Of a stretch of DNA of 64,000 nt, positions 50,408-59,913 are shown piece after piece. Origin of the DNA: UBA4246 sp045113695 (GTDB lineage: Bacteria > Bacillota > Clostridia > Christensenellales > Aristaeellaceae). The notes under the pieces are model-generated. The model was not told the DNA's origin. It saw nothing but the letters and a program-made list of their open reading frames with translations, and made no database searches. Each line of letters opens with the position of its first letter. The first letter of the stretch is position 1. A program made the translations under genes and the position numbers. The stretch covers positions 29,777 through 93,776 of the forward strand of contig JBGUJG010000050.1 of NCBI GenBank assembly GCA_045113695.1. Direction: 5' to 3'.

Positions 50408-52372
50408 ATGTCTGACAAGAGAATTCTCGCCCTTCCGCAGGAGGTGATCGGCCAGATCGCCGCCGGGGAGGTTGTGGAGCGCCCTGCCGCCGCCGTCAAG
50501 GAGCTGGTGGAAAATGCCCTGGACGCCGGAGCGGCTGCCGTAACCGTCGACATCCGGGAGGGCGGTACCGCCCGGATCCGGGTGACCGACAACGGCAGCG
50601 GCATCGACGCGCGGGATATCCGCATGGCCTTTGAGCGCCATGCCACCAGCAAGCTGCGCACCGCGGAGGAGCTGATCGGGGTGTCCACCCTCGGGTTCCG
50701 GGGGGAAGCTCTGGCGTCCATCGCGGCGGTTTCCCATGTCACGCTGACGACCCGGACGGCGGACGCTGAAACGGGCCTTTCCGTCCGCAACGACGGCGGG
50801 CAGATCACGGAGATCCGGGAGGCGGCCTGCCCGCAGGGCACGTCCGTCCAGGTCAGCGATCTGTTTTACAACGCCCCGGTGCGGAAAAAGTTCCTCAAAA
50901 AGAATTCCTTTGAAACGGCGGCCGTCACCGAGCTGATGACCCGCTTCATCCTTTCCAGGCCGGACATCGCTTTCCGCTATCAGGCGGACGGCAGAAACGT
51001 CTTTTTCAGCGCCGGCGACGGCAAGCCGGAGACAGCGGCGATGGCCGTGTTCGGGCTGGACGTGCTGCGCCTGATGACTCCGGTCAAAGGCGTGATGAAC
51101 GGGGTCAAAGTGGAAGGTTTCGTCGGCGTCGGCGACCTGTCCCGAAGCAACCGCTCGCAGGAGTATTTTTTCCTCAACCAGCGGGTCATGAAAAGTCCGC
51201 TGCTGGACAACGCGGTGGAGACCGCCTGCCATCAGCGGGTGATGATCGGCCGTTTCCCGATGTGCGTGCTGCACCTGACGATGCCGTTTGAAAACGCCGA
51301 CGTCAACGTGCACCCGAACAAATGGGAAGTCCGCTTCCAGAATGAGTTTGCCGTGCGCGACGCGGTGGAGACCCTGGTCCGCGAAGCGCTTTCGGAAAGC
51401 CAGAAGGATGATCTCCTCACCCCGCGCCTGTATGACGACGAGGTCCTGCGGAAAAACCGCCAGCCCCAGGCGCGGGTGACCGTACAGGCCGCGCCGGCCG
51501 TGTCTGCGCCTGCTATAGCGCCCGCTGTTCCTGCGGCTCCGCCTGTTCCCGCGTCCGCTCCGATTCCGCCGATGCCGCCTGTTCCCGCGTCCCCTCCGGT
51601 CCCGCCGACACCGCCGGTTCCGGCGCCGCCCGCCGCTCAAGACCGTCCGCTTTCTTTCCGCGCCCCCAAAGCGGAAATGAAACGGGATGAAGAACCTGCG
51701 CCAGCCGCTTTATCTCCTGCGTCCGCCCCGCCCCAAGATACGGAGCCGCCGGCCCCTCCGGTGCAGGAGGCCATTCCCGGCGCGCAGCAGGCGGAAAAGG
51801 TCCGGGTGATCGGCGTCGTTTTCCGGACCTATATCCTGATGGAATACAGGGACCAGCTGATCCTGTGCGACCAGCACGCCGCCCATGAGCGGGTGCTCTA
51901 TGAGCGCCTGCTCCGCGAGACGCGGCAGGGTCCTGCCAGCCAGGGCCTGCTGATCCCCCTGGCGGTCCGGGTCAGCAACGCCCAGATGGCCGCCTTTGAG
52001 GAAAACCGGGAGATCCTGGCCAGGCTCGGCTTTGACCTGACCCCATTTGGAGGCGATACGCTCCAGCTGCGCGGCGTGCCGGTGGTGCTCGGCGCACCGG
52101 AAGCGGCGGGCTGCCTGACCGATACGCTGGACGAGCTGGCCCAGTACGGGAGGCTGGACAGCTACGAAAAGACCCTGCGCATCGCTTCCACGGCCTGCCG
52201 CCACGCCGTCAAGGGCGGGGAAACGGTGCCGCCGGAAGAGCTTTCCTGGCTGATCGGTCAGATCCTGGACGGCGATATGCCGCCGACCTGCCCGCACGGC
52301 AGGCCGCTGATGATCACCCTGTCCCACACCGATCTGGACCGGCGGTTCCGCCGCATACAGCAGAACAAATGA
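50408..52372 (+). CDS. mutL: DNA mismatch repair protein MutL (endonuclease type)
   Basis: GHKL ATPase at 1-330 (ELVENALDAGA, DNGSGI, GFRGEAL) and C-terminal dimerisation/endonuclease domain from about 455. The nicking motif DQHA-x2-E-x4-E is present as DQHAAHERVLYE near 488, as expected in bacteria without MutH. The linker at about 358-411 is almost only Pro, Ala and Val. ATG 50408 follows AAGGAG; a GTG six bases earlier lies on that site. 654 residues. It ends in an ATGA overlap with miaA. Confidence 0.97.
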   Translation: MSDKRILALPQEVIGQIAAGEVVERPAAAVKELVENALDAGAAAVTVDIREGGTARIRVTDNGSGIDARDIRMAFERHATSKLRTAEELIGVSTLGFRGEALASIAAVSHVTLTTRTADAETGLSVRNDGGQITEIREAACPQGTSVQVSDLFYNAPVRKKFLKKNSFETAAVTELMTRFILSRPDIAFRYQADGRNVFFSAGDGKPETAAMAVFGLDVLRLMTPVKGVMNGVKVEGFVGVGDLSRSNRSQEYFFLNQRVMKSPLLDNAVETACHQRVMIGRFPMCVLHLTMPFENADVNVHPNKWEVRFQNEFAVRDAVETLVREALSESQKDDLLTPRLYDDEVLRKNRQPQARVTVQAAPAVSAPAIAPAVPAAPPVPASAPIPPMPPVPASPPVPPTPPVPAPPAAQDRPLSFRAPKAEMKRDEEPAPAALSPASAPPQDTEPPAPPVQEAIPGAQQAEKVRVIGVVFRTYILMEYRDQLILCDQHAAHERVLYERLLRETRQGPASQGLLIPLAVRVSNAQMAAFEENREILARLGFDLTPFGGDTLQLRGVPVVLGAPEAAGCLTDTLDELAQYGRLDSYEKTLRIASTACRHAVKGGETVPPEELSWLIGQILDGDMPPTCPHGRPLMITLSHTDLDRRFRRIQQNK

Positions 52373-53289
52373 GCAAAAAACGAGTTTTCGGCTTTGTCGG
52401 GCCGACCGCCAGCGGCAAAACCGCCCTCTCCCTGGCCTTCGCCGAAAGGACGGGCGGGGAGATCCTCTGCATGGATTCCATGCAGGTCTACCGCGGGATG
52501 GACATCGGCACGGCCAAGCCCACCGCGGAAGAACGGGCCCGGGCCCCGCACCACCTGCTGGACCTGGTTTCCCCGGCGGAGAGCTTTTCCGTGGCCGAGT
52601 ACCGCCGTCTGGCGCAGCCGCTGCTGGAGGCGCTTCCGGTGCCCATCCTGGCCGGCGGAACGGGACTGTACCTGAAAGCCCTTTCCCTGCCGATGCAGCT
52701 GGGGGAGACCGTGGGGGACGAAGAGGTCCGCAGGCGGTACGAGGCGGTCGCTGCCCGGGAGGGGAACGAAGCCCTGCACAGGCTGCTTTCGGAACGGGAT
52801 CCCGTTTCCGCCGCGCGCCTTCATCCCAACGATGTGCGCCGCGTCGTCCGCGCCCTGGAGGTGCTGGAGCTGACCGGGAAACCGATCTCTGCCCAGGTGC
52901 TGCCGGCGTACGAGGATTCTCCCTACGCCTTTATTCTCTTTGCCCTGGACTGGCCCAGGGACGTCCTCTACCGCCGGATCGACAGCCGGGTGGACCGGAT
53001 GATGGCGAACGGCCTTGCCGGCGAGGTGGAAGCCCTGCGGGACGCAGGCGTTCCCGAAGACGCCCAGGCGATGCAGGGCCTTGGCTACAAGGAGCTCCTT
53101 TCCTGCTTCCGGGGGGAGATGTCCCTGGCGGATGCCGTGGAGCTGATCAAGCGCCGCACGAGGAATTACGCTAAGCGCCAGCTGACCTGGTTCCGGGCGG
53201 ACAAAAGGATCCGCTGGCTGCCGGCGGACGACGGTCAGTTTCCGGATGTGCAAATGTTATTATCCTGTTTGGAGGAACCTGTCCCTTGA
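52369..53289 (+). CDS. miaA: tRNA dimethylallyltransferase
   Basis: Adds the isopentenyl group to A37, the substrate of MiaB. P-loop GPTASGKTALSLAF at residue 8, DSMQVYRGMDIGTAKP near 34, and the tRNA-contacting RNYAKRQLTWFR near the C-terminus. 306 residues. Overlaps mutL by four bases and the next gene by four. The mutS-mutL-miaA order is common in Bacteria. Confidence 0.98.
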   Translation: MSKKRVFGFVGPTASGKTALSLAFAERTGGEILCMDSMQVYRGMDIGTAKPTAEERARAPHHLLDLVSPAESFSVAEYRRLAQPLLEALPVPILAGGTGLYLKALSLPMQLGETVGDEEVRRRYEAVAAREGNEALHRLLSERDPVSAARLHPNDVRRVVRALEVLELTGKPISAQVLPAYEDSPYAFILFALDWPRDVLYRRIDSRVDRMMANGLAGEVEALRDAGVPEDAQAMQGLGYKELLSCFRGEMSLADAVELIKRRTRNYAKRQLTWFRADKRIRWLPADDGQFPDVQMLLSCLEEPVP

Positions 53290-54566
53290 ATCAGTCAAAA
53301 GAAACGATCCCTTCCCTGATCGCTCAGGCGGAAGCGGACCTGAAAGAAGTTTTTGCCGTCCTGGAAGCGCGGGAGCTGCGCCATACGCGGCGCGTGCTTT
53401 CCCTGTTTCAGGAGCATCATATTGCCCTGCGCCATTTTGCCCCCACCACCGGCTACGGCTATGACGATGTGGGGCGAGATACCCTGGAAAAAATCTTTGC
53501 CGACCTCTTCCATGCCGAAGAGGCGATCGTCCGGCCGCAGATCGCGTCCGGTACGCACGCGCTGTCGATGTGCCTGTTCGGCCTGCTGACACCGGGCAGC
53601 CATCTGCTGTCAGCCACGGAAAAGCCGTACGACACGATGGACGAGGTGATCGGCATCGCCGGCGACGCCCCTGGTTCGCTCAGAGAAATGGGCGTAAGCT
53701 TTTCCGCCGTCTCCATGACGGATGACGGGCGGATCGACGTGCCGGCCGTGCTGGCCGCTATCCGGCCGGAGACCCGGGTCATCCTGATTCAGCGCAGCCG
53801 GGGCTACGCCTGGCGGACCTCCGTCCTGCCCGGGGATATGAAGCCCCTCTTTGACGCCGTCCGCCGGGTCCGCCCGGACATCTTCCTGATGGTGGACAAC
53901 TGCTACGGGGAGTTCCTGGCCGACGAAGAGCCGACGGAGCTGGGCGCGGACGTCGCCGTCGGCAGCCTGATCAAGAACATCGGCGGCGGCCTGGCGCCGA
54001 CCGGAGCCTATCTGGCCGGGACCGCCCGGGCGATCGGCCGGATCGCCTCCCGCCTGACCGCCCCCGGCATCGGCCGGGAGGTCGGCTCCTACGCGGGCAG
54101 CTATCAGCCGTTCTACCAGGGGCTGTTCATTGCCCCGCATACCGTCTGCCAGGCGGTCAAAACCGCCGTCCTGGCTGCACGGGTGTTCGAACTGCTCGGC
54201 TACCGGACCACGCCGTCCGCATTTGCAGAGCGGGCCGATATTATCCAGGCCATCCGGATGGACAGCCCGGAGCGGATGGTGGCCTTCTGCCAGGGCATCC
54301 AGGCCGCTTCCCCGGTGGACAGCGACGCCGTCCCCGAACCCTGGGATATGCCCGGCTACCAGCACCAGGTGATCATGGCGGCCGGCACCTTTGTCGCCGG
54401 CGCGTCCATCGAACTGAGCGCCGACGGCCCGATGCGCCCGCCGTACACGGTCTACCTGCAGGGCGGGCTGACCTACGCCCACGGGAAACTGGCGCTGGAG
54501 AGCGCGCTTGATCATATGCTGGAAAAGGGCTGTCTGTACCGCTCCGGCACGGACGTCCCTGCGTAA
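53286..54566 (+). CDS. PLP-dependent Cys/Met-metabolism-type enzyme (YnbB family)
   Basis: 426-residue fold-type I PLP enzyme of the group annotated methionine gamma-lyase or aluminium resistance protein. The Schiff-base Lys is in GSLIKNIGGG near 231, with the PLP Asp in FLMVDNCYGEF. In many Bacillota it follows miaA, as here. The start is TTG 53286, within the miaA stop, about ten bases after TTGGAGG. The true reaction is unproven. Confidence 0.88.
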   Translation: MNQSKETIPSLIAQAEADLKEVFAVLEARELRHTRRVLSLFQEHHIALRHFAPTTGYGYDDVGRDTLEKIFADLFHAEEAIVRPQIASGTHALSMCLFGLLTPGSHLLSATEKPYDTMDEVIGIAGDAPGSLREMGVSFSAVSMTDDGRIDVPAVLAAIRPETRVILIQRSRGYAWRTSVLPGDMKPLFDAVRRVRPDIFLMVDNCYGEFLADEEPTELGADVAVGSLIKNIGGGLAPTGAYLAGTARAIGRIASRLTAPGIGREVGSYAGSYQPFYQGLFIAPHTVCQAVKTAVLAARVFELLGYRTTPSAFAERADIIQAIRMDSPERMVAFCQGIQAASPVDSDAVPEPWDMPGYQHQVIMAAGTFVAGASIELSADGPMRPPYTVYLQGGLTYAHGKLALESALDHMLEKGCLYRSGTDVPA

Positions 54567-54598
54567 CCGGCATCCCTGAATCCCGGAAACAGAATCAG

Positions 54599-54632
54599 AA
54601 AGAGCCCCCGGATCAATGCCGGAGGCTCTTTT
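54599..54632. terminator. Bidirectional terminator
   Basis: AAAGAGCCCCCGG pairs with CCGGAGGCTCTTT (one mismatch) over ATCAATG; T-runs lie on both sides. It separates the mut-mia operon from the convergent PAP2 gene. Confidence 0.85.
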
Positions 54633-54646
54633 CTGCAGGCTCTGGA

Positions 54647-55594
54647 TCAGGACTTGCGCTTTTCAGCCGGGCCGAACCGGGCCGTCACTTTGAACAGCAT
54701 CGGGTAGACGCTGAACTCCACGAAAGCGACGATGGCGTAGCGGACGCCGCGGACCAGCAGGGAGGCATAGGAACCGCTGCCCAGGAACTCCTTGGAAAAC
54801 GGCAGCTTGAGCAGGCTGTTCAGCGCCAGGAATACGCCTGCGCCGCCGATGACCCGCAGGATCATGCGGACGGGCTGGCGGGTGTTTTCAAACCGCACTT
54901 TCTTTTCTTCCAGGAGGCTGCCGGCCATGAAACCGGTCAGCAGGCCGGCCCCAGAGAAAAAGTCGCTGCTCCTGCAGAAGAAAAACCCGGGCAGGATCGT
55001 GAGCAGCAGGATCAGGTACAGTTTGGGCTCGCTTTGGATCCGCTTCTGCAGGAAGGAAACGGCGAATACCGCCAGCAGGCCCAGCGCCCATCCGGCCAGC
55101 ACGTCCGTGGGAAAATGCGCGCCGACGACCACGCGGGACAGGCCGACCAGCAGCGGAATCAGGACGCACAGCCACCAGCCCCACTTCTTTCTGATCTCTC
55201 TGGCAAAGGAGCCGAATACGGCCGCGGCGTTGCAGGAGTGGCCGCTGGGGAAGGAATATCCCTGGGCGGAAATATCGAGGATGTCCGCGGACGGGTCGAC
55301 CGGACGGTACAGCCTGATCCCCGAATGGTCAAAGTATGGCCGGCGCCGCAGGGCGATGTTCTTGATCATGGGGCCCCAGCAGGTGCCCATCAGGACGCAC
55401 AGGCCCATCCGTTTGGCCATCCGCTTGTCCCAGCTCCAGTACAGAAAGCCCAGCAGGAGAATCAGGAAAAGTTCCTCTCCGAAGGCGGAGAAGAAGGAAA
55501 TCACGTTGATGCCTTTCAGCGGAAGGACGGACTGCAGCCATTCCATCAGGCTGACTTCCCAGGGAAAAGAGAATTCGTTGCCGGTCAGGGTCAT
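54647..55594 (-). CDS. PAP2-family membrane phosphatase
   Basis: 315-residue membrane protein with about eight helices. Acid-phosphatase motifs: K-x6-RP in KNIALRRRP near 85, PSGH near 122 and SR-x5-H-x3-D in SRVVVGAHFPTD near 159. Family members dephosphorylate phosphatidate or undecaprenyl diphosphate at the membrane. It starts 27 bases after the MATE fusion and is probably co-transcribed with it. Confidence 0.88.
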   Translation of the reverse strand: MTLTGNEFSFPWEVSLMEWLQSVLPLKGINVISFFSAFGEELFLILLLGFLYWSWDKRMAKRMGLCVLMGTCWGPMIKNIALRRRPYFDHSGIRLYRPVDPSADILDISAQGYSFPSGHSCNAAAVFGSFAREIRKKWGWWLCVLIPLLVGLSRVVVGAHFPTDVLAGWALGLLAVFAVSFLQKRIQSEPKLYLILLLTILPGFFFCRSSDFFSGAGLLTGFMAGSLLEEKKVRFENTRQPVRMILRVIGGAGVFLALNSLLKLPFSKEFLGSGSYASLLVRGVRYAIVAFVEFSVYPMLFKVTARFGPAEKRKS

Positions 55595-55621
55595 GTCGTT
55601 CAGGCTCCTTAGATTTTTGTT

Positions 55622-57397
55622 TTATGGTTTATTGCTTTCAGCTGGCTCTGCTTCTGTTTTGTTTTCATTCAGAACCAGGGTCAGGTTGTTCAGGCTCAGG
55701 GAGTAGGTATAGTGAACTTCATCCGCCATCGCCAGCATCAGGCGGATGCCCAGGGCGTCCGGCTGTCCTTCCGGCGGAACGTAGCGGACGGGGTCAAAGC
55801 CGGTGCAGTCGTCGCGGAAGCGGAGCACCCAGCGGCGGTTCTTGTGCTGCACCAGGATGGACAGGTGGTTATGCCCGTCCGGGGCAAAGCCATGCGTGAC
55901 GGTGTTGCCTGCCATTTCCTCTACGCACAGGGCGACGTGATTGCTGAATTTCCGGTCCATGCCGTGCGATGAGCAGAACGCCCCGGTCCGTACGGCGGCG
56001 TCCGTGACTTCGGTCAGGGAATGGATGTCCATTTCGAGCATCTCATCGGGGCTGGCCCCAAAGCTGTCCGAAAGCAGCATCACGCTGTCCCGGGTCAGGC
56101 TGCCGCCAGCTTTCTTACGCACATACAGAAGGATCAGGCCCAGCGTCAGCGCTTCGCCGATGACAAAATACAGCCAGATGCCGTTCGTACCGGCCGTTTT
56201 CGCAAGCAGCAGCGCAGCCAGGGAGGGCAGGACGGCGCCTTCGCACAGGGAGATCGTTTCCGTCAGGCCGATGCGGTCCGTTCCCTGGTAGAAGCTTCGG
56301 AGCGCGTTGTTGACGCAGCACGGGATCAGGCCGGCGGCGAACAGCCGGATGCCGAGGATGGCCATGCTGCGGGTATCGCCCGGATGCGGCAGGAAGATCC
56401 CGACCAGGAAAGGCGCGAAGACGATCAGCGCCGCCCCGACGGCAAGGCCCAGGATCCAGGCGTACCGGATGAGCAGGGACAGCAGGGTCCTCAGCCCCGT
56501 CCGGTCCTCTTCGCTGTACAGAACGCCCGACAGGGTCAGGGAAACGCCGCTCATGCCGGTACTGATGCAGTTGCTGGCGTTGCCGATGCCGCTCACCACG
56601 GCGAACGCCGCGACGGCGTGAGCACCGCCGGCGTCCAGGAGCAGGCGGTTCAGAACAAAAACGAGAATGACGGAAGACGCCATGTTGAACGCCATCGGGA
56701 TCCCGCCCCGGAACAGCTCGATCGCCCTGGCGAAGCTGACGTGGCGGCGGGAAAAACGGAAAACGGATTTGGGGGAGAGAAAATAGAACATCCCGATGGC
56801 CATCGCCACATAATAGCTCAGGGAGGACGCAAGCCCCATCCCGAACATGCCGCCTTTGAACACCAGCGCGTTCAGCAGATCCAGGGCGATGTCGGAAACC
56901 GTCATACCCAGGACCGCGGCGATCAGCAGCCCGCTTTTGCCCGCGATCTGCAGGAAGGGGACCAGGATCAGCGCCCCCATCGACGCCGGCGCGCCGATCA
57001 CAAAGCCGGCCAGGTATCCTGTCGTATGGTCGAACAGTTCAGCCGGTTCTCCTGCCCCGCACAGCCGGGCAATCGGGACCCGGAACACCAGCACGGCCGC
57101 CATGAAGGCCAGCGAGATGATGAGCGTCAGGGCTGCGGCCGTGGAATAGTTCCGGTTGGTCTCTTCCGCGGAACCGTTTCCCAGGGACCGGCTGCACGCC
57201 ACCTGGACGCCGGCTGACAGCATGCTCCCGATCGCGCCGATGATCAGCAGCACCGGGTTGGACAGCTCGTAAGCGGCGATGGCGTTCACGCCCAGGAACC
57301 GGTTGATCATGACGTTGTCGATCAGAAGGCACAGGGAAACTGTCAGCGCGGAAAGAATCTGCGCCAGCAGCATCTGCCTGACAAGCTTTCGGGTCAT
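55622..57397 (-). CDS. MATE-family transporter fused to a GHKL ATPase domain
   Basis: 591 residues. Residues 1 to about 440 are a complete 12-helix MATE exporter. About 460-585 form a soluble HATPase domain of the anti-sigma RsbW/SpoIIAB type: N box VEEMAGNTVTHGF, G1 DDCTGFDP and G2 DALGIRLMLAMADEVHY. No dimerisation/phosphoacceptor His domain lies between. The arrangement suggests control of transport by, or signalling through, a serine-kinase-like domain. No STAS or PP2C gene lies nearby. The start ATG 57397 has only a weak ribosome site. Confidence 0.85.
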   Translation of the reverse strand: MTRKLVRQMLLAQILSALTVSLCLLIDNVMINRFLGVNAIAAYELSNPVLLIIGAIGSMLSAGVQVACSRSLGNGSAEETNRNYSTAAALTLIISLAFMAAVLVFRVPIARLCGAGEPAELFDHTTGYLAGFVIGAPASMGALILVPFLQIAGKSGLLIAAVLGMTVSDIALDLLNALVFKGGMFGMGLASSLSYYVAMAIGMFYFLSPKSVFRFSRRHVSFARAIELFRGGIPMAFNMASSVILVFVLNRLLLDAGGAHAVAAFAVVSGIGNASNCISTGMSGVSLTLSGVLYSEEDRTGLRTLLSLLIRYAWILGLAVGAALIVFAPFLVGIFLPHPGDTRSMAILGIRLFAAGLIPCCVNNALRSFYQGTDRIGLTETISLCEGAVLPSLAALLLAKTAGTNGIWLYFVIGEALTLGLILLYVRKKAGGSLTRDSVMLLSDSFGASPDEMLEMDIHSLTEVTDAAVRTGAFCSSHGMDRKFSNHVALCVEEMAGNTVTHGFAPDGHNHLSILVQHKNRRWVLRFRDDCTGFDPVRYVPPEGQPDALGIRLMLAMADEVHYTYSLSLNNLTLVLNENKTEAEPAESNKP

Positions 57398-57636
57398 GGA
57401 AACATCCTCACTGTATCAGTAGGCAAGGCCCGTAGGCCGCGGAAAACGGAAGAGCGTCCTGCTTGTTTTTTCAACCCTTATGATACTCCAACCGGAGAGA
57501 AAACGCAATCCGTTTTCCGGCGGAAATCCGGACATTTGCGCGGCGATTTCCGTTTCCTGACCGGGAACAGAAGAATTATTTACGTCTGCCGGCCGTCTGA
57601 ATGTCTTATCAGGTGAAAAAATTACCAGAATAAGCC

Positions 57637-57665
57637 TTGCAAAAAGCCGGCACACGTGATAAAAT
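57637..57665 (+). promoter_or_regulatory. Promoter of tRNA-Val
   Basis: TTGCAA at 57637-57642, 17-base spacer, TAAAAT at 57660-57665, 13 bases before the tRNA. The region 57398-57636 shows no gene. Confidence 0.8.
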
Positions 57666-57678
57666 CTTTCTTGTTCGT

Positions 57679-57755
57679 GGGATCATAGCTCAGTTGGTTA
57701 GAGCGCCACGTTGACATCGTGGAGGTCGTAGATTCGAGTTCTACTGGTCCCACCA
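57679..57755 (+). tRNA. tRNA-Val(GAC)
   Basis: 77 bases including an encoded CCA. Acceptor GGGATCA/TGGTCCC, D arm with GCTCAGTTGGTTAGAGC, anticodon stem CCACG/CGTGG with loop TTGACAT (anticodon GAC) and T arm GTAGA-TTCGAGT-TCTAC. It is the last core gene before the integrase, so its 3' end is the probable attachment site of the element downstream. Confidence 0.96.
57734..57755 (+). other. Probable attachment site (attL) in the tRNA-Val 3' end
   Basis: Tyrosine integrases of islands commonly recombine in the T-arm to CCA part of a tRNA. The integrase gene lies 118 bases away and points to it. The second copy (attR) must be outside the window. Confidence 0.55.
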
Positions 57756-57760
57756 GAGAG

Positions 57761-57793
57761 AAAGTCCTGTCATATCAGGGCTTTTTCTTTTTG
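57761..57793 (+). terminator. Terminator after tRNA-Val
   Basis: AAAGTCCTG/CAGGGCTTT stem with one T-G pair, loop TCATAT, then TTTTTC and TTTTT. Confidence 0.85.
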
Positions 57794-57872
57794 TCAGCGT
57801 GGCGCTCTTTTTGGCTTTCAGCTGGTTCGGTACCAGCAAACCCGAAATAAAGTGACGAAAACGACTGATGCG

Positions 57873-59087
57873 TCAGATACTTTTAGTATGACCTCCTGTA
57901 CCAGCGCATACAGAATTGACCGCATTTTTGTACTTGAGTATACCCTGTTTTCGGGCTGTCGCATAGACGGTTTCGACCATACGTGTGTCTGCGTGACCGA
58001 GCAAATCGGCCACCTGTGCGGACGTCATACCAGACTCTTTGAGCTGGGTGGCGAAGGTTGCTCTCCAGTCATGGTTGTCGTAGCGGGTCATGCCGAGCTT
58101 TTTGAAGATAGCGCGTGACGTGCGCTGGAATGTCGAGATGGACACAGGATCGTCCGGGGATTTGCCTTCGATCACGTAGCCGGACGTGCGCTGCTCCGGA
58201 CGAAGAATGTCTGCGAGAGCGTCCGGGATGATGAAGCTGCGCTCGGAGTACGCTGTCTTTGGATGGTCTTTAACTACGGTGTGTTTGTTGTCCGGGTAGA
58301 CCACCACCTGCACGACATCGCCATAGCCGTCATCGAGATATACATTCTCCCATCGCAGGCCAAGAATTTCTTCCCGGCGCATCCCTGTGTATACCAGCAG
58401 GGCTGCGTACAGGCGCTCCCGTCTGTCGGTTAACAGTGGTATTGCTGCGCGGATGCGGGATACTTCCTCATCGGTTACCGCCTTGTGATGGCGGGACGGG
58501 ACGCCATGGTTGCGAAGAAGGACTGGCTTATAAGGGGATTCGTCGATCACATGCATGGCTTCGGCCACCCTGAAGATGCGGCCAAGGAACCCGCCGATAC
58601 GTTCAATGGAGCGCTTGGCCAGGTCTTTCTTGAAACCGTTGCGCGAACCGTGGGCCAGCCAGTCGTAAAGGTTCTGGATGTCCGTGACGGTAATCTCATT
58701 CATGGGTATACGGCCAAGAAAAGGGAAGATGTAGCTCTCAAGGTACCGGGTGTAGTTGACCTGACTGGTCTGCTCAAGGTTATCGATAAAAGATTCTCTG
58801 AAAGTTTTTTCTACAAACTCGATCAGTGTTGGCGCCGGCGGCTTTTGTGCGGCACGCAGGAAGATCTGATACTGCAGATCGGTATCAGCGCGACTGACAC
58901 CGTTAAGCCGGACGCTCTGAATGATGCCAGTAGAGTCTTCATAGGAATAGGACTGGCGATACAGACTGGGCATATTGTCTCCTTTCGGCGGAGACAGCAC
59001 GATCTGGTTGTCAAGGTTCGGCGGGAACTGGTTCCCACCTACAGTATAGGCAGGCTGACTGCCGTTGTCAATGTACGTATCGGTCAT
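57873..59087 (-). CDS. int: Tyrosine-type site-specific integrase
   Basis: 404 residues. N-terminal arm-binding region, SAM-like core-binding domain at about 85-185 and catalytic domain from about 200. Catalytic residues: Arg237 (TGMRREE), Lys277 (PKTAYSER), His339-x2-Arg342 (HDWR), His365 (LLGHAD) and Tyr375 (VETVYA). AAGGAG precedes ATG 59087. It is transcribed toward tRNA-Val, the usual layout for a tRNA-integrated element. No excisionase gene was recognised beside it. Confidence 0.96.
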   Translation of the reverse strand: MTDTYIDNGSQPAYTVGGNQFPPNLDNQIVLSPPKGDNMPSLYRQSYSYEDSTGIIQSVRLNGVSRADTDLQYQIFLRAAQKPPAPTLIEFVEKTFRESFIDNLEQTSQVNYTRYLESYIFPFLGRIPMNEITVTDIQNLYDWLAHGSRNGFKKDLAKRSIERIGGFLGRIFRVAEAMHVIDESPYKPVLLRNHGVPSRHHKAVTDEEVSRIRAAIPLLTDRRERLYAALLVYTGMRREEILGLRWENVYLDDGYGDVVQVVVYPDNKHTVVKDHPKTAYSERSFIIPDALADILRPEQRTSGYVIEGKSPDDPVSISTFQRTSRAIFKKLGMTRYDNHDWRATFATQLKESGMTSAQVADLLGHADTRMVETVYATARKQGILKYKNAVNSVCAGTGGHTKSI

Positions 59088-59337
59088 ATCTTTCTCCTTC
59101 AGGTCTTCGGCTCAAATTCTGGACAGAAGCACGGGTGAGTATCATCCCATTCTTTTTGTGTCAGCTTTCTTGGCCGGCCACGCCCCGTGCAAAATGCGCA
59201 TGTTCTTACCCATTCGCTGTGTCTGCATAGTTGACACACAGCTTCGTTGGCATAAGGTGTAGCGTTGTCACAGCGTTTTTTTCACGTTTCATAACGCCCC
59301 ATTGATTATCCCCCCATACGTATCAGCTAAAAGAAAG

Positions 59338-59362
59338 CCCGGCCAGCTCGGGGCTGACCGGG
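59338..59362 (-). terminator. Minus-strand hairpin terminator
   Basis: CCCGGTCAGC/GCTGGCCGGG (one T-G pair) on the minus strand, followed by CTTTCTTTT. It would insulate the integrase gene from upstream minus-strand transcripts. Confidence 0.65.
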
Positions 59363-59450
59363 AAAACAAAGCGGGTGATGACAAGATATAGCAAACTGCT
59401 GGGAAGTAAAGCCCTGTTGGTTGACTCTGACAGTGGGTAATGTGGTAAAG

Positions 59451-59492
59451 GCTCCTGAACAGTTCGCACATGCTCAGGAGCTTGCTTTTGTT
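59451..59492 (+). terminator. Plus-strand hairpin terminator
   Basis: GCTCCTGA/TCAGGAGC stem followed by TTGCTTTTGTT. No + strand gene upstream was found, so its transcript may be non-coding. The remainder of 59088-59790 has no gene I can support. Confidence 0.55.
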
Positions 59493-59796
59493 GGCTCAAT
59501 AAAGAAACCGACAGGGTAATGACTTCTGACCATAATCTGTCAAGGCTGCCGCTTTGTTTGCGTAAATTTCCGACTGCTAACTGCAACGCAGGATGCCACC
59601 CCGCATCGCTACAACCTGATCGGACGGCCTTGGCATGGCCGGTTTCAGAAGGTGTCTCAGAGAGCTGTACAGCGGTCTGACGTGGCCTTTCTTTACACCC
59701 TTACAACTTATCTGCCGTGGGGTGCAAGGCGTCACCAGACCGCGCTACAGCTTCTGTAGACGTACGTGAGAAGGGCGCAGAGCCGTAGAAATAATC

Positions 59797-59825
59797 TTGT
59801 GTCCCTGCGCCGTGTATGTTATAAT
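59797..59825 (+). promoter_or_regulatory. Promoter of small peptide gene 1
   Basis: TTGTGT at 59797-59802, 17 bases, TATAAT at 59820-59825. The spacer sequence is nearly identical to that at 60188-60216. Confidence 0.8.
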
Positions 59826-59913
59826 GTTCCTGCTGTGGACGGTACCCATTGAAGCAAATCCCCGTTGGAACGTAGCTTGTTTATCATTACGTTTCACAAA
59901 GGGGGTGGTCTGA

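Noticed and set aside
47783..51640. Open frame of 1285 codons on the minus strand opposite mutS and mutL
   Set aside because: Shadow frame; Arg/His/Gly-rich translation without motifs, and both + strand genes are complete.
59323..59586. 87-codon minus-strand frame between integrase and peptide genes
   Set aside because: It runs across two terminator hairpins, has no ribosome site and no recognisable motif.
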